In this document: one piece after another, positions 39,801-51,800 of the stretch | How the letters are laid out: each line of letters begins with the position of its first letter | Position numbering within the stretch: position 1 is the stretch's first letter | NCBI GenBank assembly: GCA_947623455.1 | Contig: OX392529.1 | Span: 2,480,001 to 2,544,000 of the forward strand | DNA from: Mimachlamys varia | Lineage: Eukaryota > Mollusca > Bivalvia > Pectinida > Pectinidae | Reading direction: 5' to 3' | Length of the DNA: 64,000 bases | Position numbers and translations under genes: made by a program | Notes under the pieces: model-generated | The model's input: the letters and a program-made list of their open reading frames with translations, nothing else | Told to the model about the DNA's origin: nothing | The model's database searches: none

Positions 39801-42800
39801 AATATATATTTCAAGGATAACATTTCATACAAAATGGCCGCCAAAATATATACAGTATTTGCATTCTAAATTTATCGTATTTATACAGGAATGCATCACA
39901 CATGTTCATCGTATTGATACAGGAATGCATCACACATGTTCATTGTATTGATACAGGAATACATCACACATGTTCATCGTATTGATACAGGAATACATCA
40001 CACATGTTCATCGTATTGATACAGGAATACATCACACATGTTCATCGTATTGATACAGGAATACATCACACATGTTCATCGTATTGATACAGGAATGCAT
40101 CACACATGTTCATCGTATTGATACAGGAATACATCACACATGTTCATCGTATTGATACAGGAATACATCACACATGTTCATCGTATTGATACAGGAATAC
40201 ATAACACATGTTAAAGAAGACTGAGCTTTCCTTGTACATGCTGTGACCAGTTACTCAAATATTAACAAAATTTCTGTATGTTACAGTAGCAGTAGACATT
40301 AACTTGGTCTGTATTCATGTTTCTCTGTAATAGGATGGATAACCCCACGGTTGTCTCCATAATAGGATAGATAACCCCGCGGTTGTGGTAGACATTAACT
40401 TGATCTGTATTCCTGTTTCTCTGTAATAGGATGGATAACCCCACGGTTGTCTCTGTAATAGGATGGATAACCCCGCGGTTGTCTCCATAATAGGATAGAT
40501 AACCCCGCGGTTGTCTCCGTAATAGGATGGATAACCCCGCGGTTGTCTCTGTAATAGGATGGATAACCCCGCGGTTGTCTCCATAATAGGATAGATAACC
40601 CAGCGGTTGTCTCTGTAATAGGATAGATAACCCCACGGTTGTCTCTGTAATAGGATGGATAACCCCGCGGTTGTCTCTGTAATAGGATGGATAACCCCGC
40701 GGTTGTCTCCATAATAGGATAGATAACCCAGCGGTTGTCTCTGTAATAGGATAGATAACCCAGCGGTTGTCTCTGTAATAGGATAGATAACCCCACGGTT
40801 GTCTCTGTAATAGGATAGATAACCCAGCGGTTGTCTCTGTAATAGGATAGATAACCCCACGGTTGTCTCTGTAATAGGATGGATAACCCCGCGGTTGTCT
40901 CCATAATAGGATAGATAACCCCGCGGTTGTCTCCGTAATAGGATGGATAACCCCGCAGTTGTCTCCATAATAGGATAGATAACCCCGCGGTTGTCTCCGT
41001 AATAGGATGGATAACCCCGCAGTTGTCTCTGTAATAGGATGGATAACCCAGCGGTTGTCTCCGTAATAGGATGGATAACCCTGCAGTTGTCTCTGTAATA
41101 GGATGGATAACCCTGTGGTTGTCTCCGAAATAGGATGGATAACCCTGCGGTTGTCTCCGTAATAGGATGGATAACCCCGCGGTTGTCTCCATAATAGGAT
41201 GGATAACCCCGCAGTTGTCTCTGTAATAGGATGGATAACCCCGCAGTTGTCTCCGTAATAGGATGGATAACCCCGCGGTTGTCTCTGTAATAGGATGGAT
41301 AACCCCGCGGTTGTCTCTGTAATAGGATGGATAACCCTGCGGTTGTCTCCGTAATAGGATGGATAACATTGCGGTTGTCTCTGTAATAGGATAGATAACC
41401 CTGCGGTTGTCTCCGTAATAGGATGGATAACCCTGCGGTTGTCCCTGTAATAGGATGGATAACCCCGCGGTTGTCTCTGTAATAGGATAGATAACCCTGC
41501 GGTTGTCTCTGTAATAGGATGGATAACCCTGCGGTTGTCTCTGAAATAGGATGGATAACCCCGCGGTTGTCTCCGTAATAGGATGAATAACCCTGCGGTT
41601 GTCTCCGTAATAGGATAGATAACCCTGTGGTTGTCTCTGTAATAGGATAGATAACCCCACGGTTGTCTCCGTAATAGGATGGATAACCCCGCGGTTGTCT
41701 CTGTAATAGGATAGATAACCCCGCGGTTGTCGCCGTAATAGGATGGATAACCCACGGTTGTCTCTGTAATAGGATGGATAACCCCGCTGTTGTCTCCATA
41801 ATAGGATAGATAACCCCGCTGTTGTCTCCATAATAGGATAGATAACCCCGTGGTTGTCTCTGTAATAGGATAGATAACCCTGCGGTTGTCTCTGTAATAG
41901 GATGGATAACCCTGCGGTTGTCTCTATAATAGGATGGATAACCCCGCGGTTGTCTCTGTAATAGGATGGATAACCCTGCGGTTGTCTCTGTAATAGGATG
42001 GATAACATTGCGGTTGTCTCTGTAATAGGATAGATAACCCTGCGGTTGTCTCCGTAATAGGATCGATAACCCTGCGGTTGTCCCTGTAATAGGATGGATA
42101 ACCCCGCGGTTGTCTCTGTAATAGGATAGATAACCCTGCGGTTGTCTCTGTAATAGGATGGATAACCCTGCGGTTGTCTCCGTAATAGGATGGATAACCC
42201 CGCGGTTGTCTCTGTAATAGGATGGATAACCCTGCGGTTGTCTCTGTAATAGGATAGATAACCCCGCGGTTGTCTCTGTAATAGGATGGATAACCCTGCG
42301 GTTGTCTCTGTAATAGGATGGATAACCCCGCGGTTGTCTCCGTAATAGTATGGATAACCCAGCGGTTGTCTCTGTAATAGGATGGATAACCCTGTGGTTG
42401 TCTCTATAAGAGGATGGATAACCCCGCGGTTGTCTCTGTAATAGGATGGATAACCCCACGGTTGTCTCTGTAATAGGATGGATAACCCAGCGGTTGTCTC
42501 TGTAATAGGATGGATAACCCTGTGGTTGTCTCTATAAGAGGATGGATAACCCCGCGGTTGTCTCTGTAATAGGATAGATAACCCTGCGGTTGTCTCTATA
42601 ATAGGATTGATAACCCTGCGGTTGTCTCTGTATTGATGGTCAGTATTGGTCTCCTGGTGTACAAATGTGAGGGCGAGAAAGGGAAGTAGCATATGGTCAT
42701 GTTTGTTTATTTATCAAATTTTATAGAATACCTGAAAACTCTGCAAGTGTGTTGTCTGCCAAGAAGAAAAACAGTATGTTGAGGAAGTCTGCATCAAGTT

Positions 42801-45800
42801 CCACCAACAGCTCACCGACCCGTGGTAACTCGTCCGCGGGAGAGGAGTCAGATTCCGACCTGGAGGACGACAATGTAAAACCAAGGGGTGAGGCACTCTG
42901 TGTAATAGTAATATGTAGTATTACCTGGATCTGCAGAAAAAAATTGTTGATATATCCTCAAAGGAAAAGCTCGTGTCACAAACAAAAAACAATAGCTATA
43001 TTGAAAGTCACCACAGACAAACTTAAAATGATAGTTTTATAGCAGTATTTATTGACTAGTCAGAGTGAAGTCCTTAAATATGTTACTATAACATTATTGA
43101 GCAACAGGTTTTAAGGTGCCAAATGTTAAGACCATAAGAAGATGTCCATCCCAATGCAGTTGATACAAATGTGCTTACTTGATATTTGTTATAGTGTAAG
43201 TATCATGTACCTGTATTGACATTCCTTGCAATATAAGTGCAATTTACTGTGGTTTTAGGTTTGACTGGACTACAGAACCTAGGAAATACCTGTTACCTGA
43301 ATTCAGCCCTCCAGGCCTTATCTAACTGGTAAGTGGACAGTTAAGTCAGTATAAATTTTACTGTTTTGTCTGATTGGTCAGTATATTGGTCACAGCCTTG
43401 TTTAATTGGTCAGTATCATTGTCCTAGTCTTCATTGATTGGTCAGTATAAATTTTACTGTTTTGTCTGATTGGTCAGTATATTGGTCACAGCCTTGTTAG
43501 CTCACCTGGTCCGAAGGACCGAGGTGAGCTTATGCCATACCGTGGCGTCCGTTGTCCGTCCGTCCGTCCGCCGTCCGTCAACAATTTCTTTAAACGACTT
43601 CTCCTCCATAACCACTGATAGGAAATCAACCTAATTTGGCAGGAAGCATCCTTGGGTGCCCAGGATTCAAAATTGTACTAATGGTGGGACTGACCCCCTA
43701 GGGGGCTGAGGGGCTGGGCCAAAAAGGGTTATCTAGCTATATTGGTTTAAGCGACTTCTTCTCCATAACCACTGATTGGAAATCAGCCTTATTTGGCAGA
43801 AAGTATCCCTAGGTGCTTAGGATTCAAAATTGTACTCAAGGTGGGACTGAACCCCTAGGGGGCTGAGGGGTGGGGCCATAAAAAAATATTTACCTATATT
43901 GATATTAGCGACTTCTTTTTCATAACCACTGATTGGAAATCAGCCTTATTTGGCAGGAAGCATGCTTAGGTGACCAGGATTCAAAATTGTACTCAAGGTG
44001 GGACTGACCCCCTAGGGGGCTGAGGGGCGGGGTCAAAAAGGGTTATTTAGCTATATTGGTTTAATCGACTTCTTCTCCACAACCACTGATTGGTAATCAG
44101 CCTTATTTGGCAGGAAGCATGCTTAGGTGCCCAGGATTCAAAATTGTACTAATGGTGGGACTGACCCCCTAGGGGGCTGAGGGGCTGGGCCAAAAAGGGT
44201 TATCTAGCTATATTGGTTTAAGCGACTTCTTCTCCATAACCACTGATTGGAAATCAGCCTTATTTGGCAGAAAGTATCCCTAGGTGCTTAGGATTCAAAA
44301 TTGTACTCAAGGTGGGACTGAACCCCTAGGGGGCTGAGGGGTAGGGCCATAAAAAATTATTTACATATATTGATATTAGCGACTTCTTCTCATAACCACT
44401 GATTGGAAATCAGCCTTATTTGGCAGGAAGCATGCTTAGGTGACCAGGATTCAAAATTGTACTAATGGTGGGACTGACCCCCTAGAGGGCTGAGGGGTAG
44501 GGCCATAAAAAATTATTTACATATATTGATATTAGCGACTTCTTCTCCATAACCACTGTTTGGTAATCAGCCTTATTTGGCAGGAAGCATGCTTAGGTGC
44601 CCAGGATTCAAAATTGTACTAATGGTGGGACTGACCCCCTAGGGGGCTGAGGGGCGGGGTCAAAAAGGGTTATTTAGCTATATTGGTTTAATCGAATTCT
44701 TCTCCATAACCACTGATTGGTAATCAGCCTTATTTGGCAGGAAGCATGCTTAGGTGCCCAGAATTCAAAATTGTACTAATGGTGGGACTGACCCCCTAGG
44801 GGGCTGAGGGGCGGGGCCAAAAAGGGTTATTAAAGCTATATTGGTTTAATTAACTTCTTCTCCATAACCATTGATTGGAAATCAGCCTTATTTGGCAGGA
44901 AGCATCCCTAGCTGCTCAGGATTCAAAATGGTACTCATGGTGGGACTGACCCCCAAGGGAGCTGAGGGGCGGGGCCAAAAAGAATTATTTAGCTATATTG
45001 ATATTAGCGACTTCTTCTTCATAACCACTGATTGGAAATCAGCCTTATTTGGCAGAAAGTATCCCTAGGTGCTCAGGATTCAAAATTGTACGCATGGTAG
45101 GACTGACCCCCTAGAGGGCTGAGGGGTGGGGGCCATAAAAAAGTATTAAGCTATATTGATATAAGTGACTTTTTCTTCATAACCGCTGATTGGTAATCAA
45201 CCTTATTTGGCAGGAAGCATGCTTAGGTGCCCAGGATTCAAAATTGTACTCATGGTGGGACTGACCCCCTAGGGGGCTGAGGGGCGGGGCCAAAAAGGGT
45301 TATTTAGCTATATTGGTTTAATCGACTTCTTCTCCATAACCATTGATTGGAAATCAGCCTTATTTGGCAGGAGCATCCCTAGCTGCTCAACATTCAAAAT
45401 TGTACTAATGGTGGTACTGACACCCTAGGGGGCTGAGGGGCGAGCCAAAAAGAAAATTTTGTCATGATTACTTAGATACCAATGTATCCAGGTGAGCGAT
45501 ACAGGCCCTCTGGGCCTCTTGTTTAATTGGTCAGTATAATTGTCCTTGTCTTCATTGATTGGTAAGAATTTATTTCACAGTCTTATCTGATTGGTTAGCA
45601 TAATTTGTCTGATTGTCTATCTATTATAAAACCGAAGTGATTATGTTCATTCTTCACAATATAATCACAATGTTTGCCCTTTGTCTCCAGTCCTCCCCTG
45701 AGTAGGTTCTTCCTTGACTGTCATGGGTTTGTACAGACGGAGAAAAACCCGAAGCTTTCAAGGAGTTACCAGCGGCTCATCAGTGAGGTTTGGCACAAAC

Positions 45801-48800
45801 GAAGGTAAGTTATCTCCCTTTAACACAGGGAGTGCTTATGTTTGATGTAGAGTGTTTAATACTATGTGTGATATCAACTCTTAATGACAACATTGTTGAA
45901 TTTTCATAGTCATAACTTACTTGTGTTACTTGGAGAAATGACCTTGCATAACAATAACAGGAAATTACAAACCAGGTCAACTGGTTTGGACCTTTTGGCC
46001 TGGTGGTAACGTCCTGGCTCCATAACCTAGAGGTCTCAGGTTCACGCCTGGCTTGTCTCACTAGTTTCATTTCTGCCCTTTGTTGTAAAATACTGTTTAT
46101 TTCCTAGGTTGGGATGTTTGTATTAATATTAGCGAAGTCTGGGTGTGTACATCTACGATCTGTACTAATTATCACAATGATAATTTCTTAAATATAATTA
46201 CAGCCGCTGGTTCCTGATTAAATGTTACGTTGTGCCGTCTACGTCAGGTTCTATGTGCCGTCACGTTTCGCAACACTTGAGCCTGAAATTTCGATTAACT
46301 TGCCCCTGTCACAGTCTTATCACAGTGTTTTTAAAACCTAAGGTTAATAACAAAATGAATTTGGGTTTTATACAAAATGATGGTCTGTAGTATGGTTTAG
46401 CTAGAAGATCTCGATATTACTGGAAGTTTGATGTTATCCATTACAGACCCAGCTATGTCATACCTAACAGTGTAGTGAACGGCATAAAGGTGGTCCACCC
46501 CATGTTTCGAGGTTATTCACAACAGGTAAGTGTGACTGTACACGCGTCCAACCCATGTTTAGAGGTTATTCACAGCAGGTAAGTGTGACTGTACATTGGT
46601 CCATCTCATGTTTAGAGGTTATTCACAGCAGGTAAGTGTGACTGTACACGGGTCCATCTCATGTTTAGAGGTTATTCACAGCAGTTAAGTGTGACTGTAC
46701 ACAGGTCCACCCCATGTTTCGAGGTTATTCACAGCAGGTAAGTGTGACTGTACATTGGTCCATCCCATGTTTAGAGGTTATTCACAGCAGGTAAGTGTGA
46801 CTGTACACGGGTCCATCTCATGTTTAGGGGTTATTCACAGCAGGTAAGTGTGACTGTACATTGGTCCATCTCATGTTTAGAGGTTATTCACAGCAGGTAA
46901 GTGTGACTGTACACGGGTCCATCTCATGTTTAGGGGTTATTCACAGCAGGTAAGTGTGACTGTACACGGGTCCATCTCATGTTTAGAGGTTATTCACAGC
47001 AGTTAAGTGTGACTGTACACAGGTCCACCCCATGTTTCGAGGTTATTCACAGCAGGTAAGTGTGACTGTACATTGGTCCACCCCATGTTTCGAGGTTATT
47101 CACAGCAGGTAAGTGTGACTGTACACGGGTCCACCCCATGTTTAGAGGTTATTCACAGCAGGTAAGTGTGACTGTACATGGGTCCATCTCATGTTTAGAG
47201 GTTATTCACAGCAGGTAAGTGTGACTGTACACGGGTCCACCCCATGTTTAGTGGTTATTCACAGCAGGTAAGTGTGACTGTACATGGGTCCATCTCATGT
47301 TTAGAGGTTATTCACAGCAGGTAAGTGTGACTGTACACGGGTCCACCCCATGTTTAGAGGTTATTCACAGCAGGTAAGTGTGACTGTACATGGGTCCATC
47401 TCATGTTTAGAGGTTATTCACAGCAGGTAAGTGTGACTGTACACGGGTCCACCCCATGTTTAGAGGTTATTCACAGCAGGTAAGTGTGACTGTACATTGG
47501 TCCATCTCATGTTTAGAGGTTATTCACAGCAGGTAAGTGTGATTGTACATTGGTCCATCTCATGTTTAGAGGTTATTCACAGCAGGTAAGTGTGACTGTA
47601 CACAGGTCCACCCCATGTTTAGAGGTTATTCACAGCAGGTAAGTGTGACTGTACACAGGTCCACCCCATGTTTAGGGGTTATTCACAGCAGGTAAGTGTG
47701 ACTGTACATGGGTCCATCTCATGTTTAGAGGTTATTCACAGCAGGTAAGTGTGACTGTACACGGGTCCACCCCATGTTTAGAGGTTATTCACAGCAGGTA
47801 AGTGTGACTGTACATTGGTCCATCCCATGTTTAGAGGTTATTCACAGCAGGTAAGTGTGACTGTACACGGGTCCATCTCATGTTTAGGGGTTATTCACAG
47901 CAGGTAAGTGTGACTGTACACAGGTCCACCCCATGTTTAGGGGTTATTCACAGCAGGTAAGTGTGACTGTACACGGGTCCATCTCATGTTTAGAGGTTAT
48001 TCACAGCAGGTAAGTGTGACTGTACATTGGTCCATCTCATGTTTAGAGGTTATTCACAGCAGGTAAGTGTGACTGTACACGGGTCCATCTCATGTTTAGG
48101 GGTTATTCACAGCAGGTAAGTGTGACTGTACACAGGTCCACCCCATGTTTAGGGGTTATTCACAGCAGGTAAGTGTGACTGTACACAGGTCCACCCCATG
48201 TTTAGGGGTTATTCACAGCAGGTAAGTGTGACTGTACATTGGTCCACCCCATGTTTCGAGGTTATTCACAGCAGGTAAGTGTGACTGTACACGGGTCCAC
48301 CCCATGTTTAGAGGTTATTCACAGCAGGTAAGTGTGACTGTACATGGGTCCATCTCATGTTTAGAGGTTATTCACAGCAGGTAAGTGTGACTGTACACGG
48401 GTCCACCCCATGTTTAGAGGTTATTCACAGCAGGTAAGTGTGACTGTACATTGGTCCATCCCATGTTTAGAGGTTATTCACAGCAGGTAAGTGTGACTGT
48501 ACATTGGTCCATCTCATGTTTAGAGGTTATTCACAGCAGGTAAGTGTGACTGTACACGGGTCCATCTCATGTTTAGAGGTTATTCACAGCAGGTAAGTGT
48601 GACTGTACATTGGTCCATCTCATGTTTAGAGGTTATTCACAGCAGGTAAGTGTGACTGTACATTGGTCCATCTCATGTTTAGAGGTTATTCACAGCAGGT
48701 AAGTGTGACTGTACATTGGTCCATCTCATGTTTAGAGGTCATTCACAGCAGGTAAGTGTGACTGTACACAGGTCCACCCCATGTTTAGGGGTTATTCACA

Positions 48801-51800
48801 GCAGGTAAGTGTGACTGTACATTGGTCCATCTCATGTTTAGAGGTTATTCACAGCAGGTAAGTGTGACTGTACATTGGTCCATCTCATGTTTAGAGGTTA
48901 TTCACAGCAGGTAAGTGTGATTGTACATTGGTCCATCTCATGTTTAGAGGTCATTCACAGCAGGTAAGTGTGACTGTACATTGGTCCATCTCATGTTTGG
49001 AGGTTATTATACCCCCCCGCAACAAAGTTAGGGGGGGTATACTGGAATCAGCTTGTCTGTCCGTCTGTCTGTCTGTCCGTCTGTCCGTAGAAAAATGTTG
49101 TCCGGACAACTCCTCCTAAACTACTGGATCGATTTCAATAAAACTTGGCAGTATTGCTGGGGACCATGTGTAGATGTGCATGCACGGTTTCGTTTGTCAA
49201 AATTTTGGTTGCCATGGTAACCAGGTCACTATACACAGGTTTCCATTATAATGTGTTGTCCGGACAACTCCTCCTAAACTACTGGATCAATTTCAGTGAA
49301 ACTTGGCAGTATTGTTGGGGACCATGTATAGATTTGCATACAGGGTTTCGTTTGTCAAAATTTTGGACAAAAGGTGCCTTCTTTGTTTTTGTTTTTTAGA
49401 TATGCGGTGATACATAGTAATATAAAATAATACATTATATAATGCATGTTATATACAACTTGTACTACATCATGTTTTTTTCAAAAACATGTCAGACACC
49501 TCTAATAAGAGGTAGCGGGGGGGTATTAGTCAGCCATCGGCTTACAGTTCTAGTTCACAGCAGGTAAGTGTGACTGTACACGGGTCCACCCCATGTTTAG
49601 AGGTTATTCACAGCAGGTAAGTGTGACTGTACATGGGTCCATCTCATGTTTAGAGGTTATTCACAGCAGGTAAGTGTGACTGTACACGGGTCCACCCCAT
49701 GTTTAGAGGTTATTCACAGCAGGTAAGTGTGACTGTACATTGGTCCACCCCATGTTTAGAGGTTATTCACAGCAGGTAAGTGTGATTGTACACGGGTCCA
49801 TCTCATGTGTAGAGGTTATTCACAGCAGGTAAGTGTGACTGTACATTGGTCCATCTCATGTTTAGAGGTTATTCACAGCAGGTAAGTGTGACTGTACACG
49901 GGTCCACCCCATGTTTAGTGGTTATTCACAGCAGGTAAGTGTGACTGTACATTGGTCCATCTCATGTTTAGAGGTTATTCACAGCAGGTAAGTGTGACTG
50001 TACACGGGTCCACCCCATGTTTAGTGGTTATTCACAGCAGGTAAGTGTGACTGTACATTGGTCCATCTCATGTTTAGAGGTTATTCACAGCAGGTAAGTG
50101 TGACTGTACACGGGTCCACCCTATGTTTAGAGGTTATTCACAGCAGGTAAGTGTGACTGTACATTGGTCCACTCCATGTTTAGGGGTTATTCACAGCAGG
50201 TAAGTGTGACTGAACATTGGTCCATCTCATGTTTAGAGGTTATTCACAGCAGGTAAGTGTGACTGTACATTGGTCCATCTCATGTTTAGAGGTTATTCAC
50301 AGCAGGTAAGTGTGACTGTACACGGGTCCACCCCATGTTTAGAGGTTATTCACAGCAGGTAAGTGTGATTGTACATTGGTCCATCTCATGTTTAGAAGTT
50401 ATTCACAGCAGGTAAGTGTGACTACATGGGTCCACCCCATGTTTAGAGGTTATTCACAGCAGGTAAGTGTGACTGTACATTGGTCCACCCCATGTTTCGA
50501 GGTTATTCACAGCAGGTAAGTGTGACTGTACACGGGTCCACCCCATGTTTAGAGGTTATTCACAGCAGGTAAGTGTGACTGTACATTGGTCCATCTCATG
50601 TTTAGAGGTTATTCACAGCAGGTAAGTGTGACTGTACACGGGTCCACCCCATGTTTAGAGGTTATTCACAGCAGGTAAGTGTGACTGTACACGGGTCCAC
50701 CCCATGTTTAGAGGTTATTCACAGCAGGTAAGTGTGACTGTACATGGGTCCATCTCATGTTTAGAGGTTATTCACAGCAGGTAAGTGTGACTGTACACAG
50801 GTCCACCCCATGTTTAGGGGTTATTCACAGTAGGTAAGTGTGACTGTACATTGGTCCATCTCATGTTTAGGGGTTATTCACAGCAGGTAAGTGTGACTGT
50901 ACACAGGTCCACCCCATGTTTAGGGGTTATTCACAGTAGGTAAGTGTGACTGTACATGGGTCCATCTCATGTTTAGAGGTTATTCACAGCAGGTAAGTGT
51001 GACTGTACACAGGTCCACCCCATGTTTAGGGGTTATTCACAGTAGGTAAGTGTGACTGAACATTGGTCCATCTCATGTTTAGAGGTTATTCACAGCAGGT
51101 AAGTGTGACTGTACACAGGTCCACCCCATGTTTAGAGGTCATTCACAGCAGGTAAGTGTGACTGTACACGGGTCCACCCCATGTTTAGAGGTTATTCACA
51201 GCAGGTAAGTGTGACTGTACATTGGTCCATCTCATGTTTAGAGGTTATTCACAGCAGGTAAGTGTGACTGTACATTGGTCCATCTCATGTTTGGAGGTTA
51301 TTATACCCCCCCGCAACAAAGTTAGGGGGGGTATACTGGAATCAGCTTGTCTGTCCGTCTGTCTGTCTGTCCGTCTGTCCGTAGAAAAATGTTGTCCGGA
51401 CAACTCCTCCTAAACTACTGGATCGATTTCAATAAAACTTGGCAGTATTGCTGGGGACCATGTGTAGATGTGCATGCAGGGTTTCGTTTGTCAAAATTTT
51501 GGTTGCCATGGTAACCAGGTCACTATACACAGGTTTCCATTATAATGTGTTGTCCGGACAACTCCTCCTAAACTCCTGGATCAATTTCAGTGAAACTTGG
51601 CAGTATTGTTGGGGACCATGTATAGATTTGCATACAGGGTTTCGTTTGTCAAAATTTTGGACAAAAGGTGCCTTCTTTGTTTTTGTTTTTTAGATATGCA
51701 GTGATACATAGTAATATAAAATAATACATTATATAATGCATGTTATATACAACTTGTACTACATCATGTTTTTTTCAAAAACATGTCAGACACCTCTAAT

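Noticed and set aside
40262..42692. Three overlapping minus-strand frames of 497-765 codons
   Set aside because: All read the same 32-bp intronic array in turn; no unique domain, and they lie antisense to a clear USP gene.
45985..46065. A functional tRNA gene
   Set aside because: Box-like motifs are present, but I cannot draw complete acceptor, D, anticodon and T stems; a SINE fragment fits better.
48928..51693. Paired short frames at 48928/51222 and 49145/51439
   Set aside because: They are the two copies of the small mobile element and its flanking array; no protein similarity.
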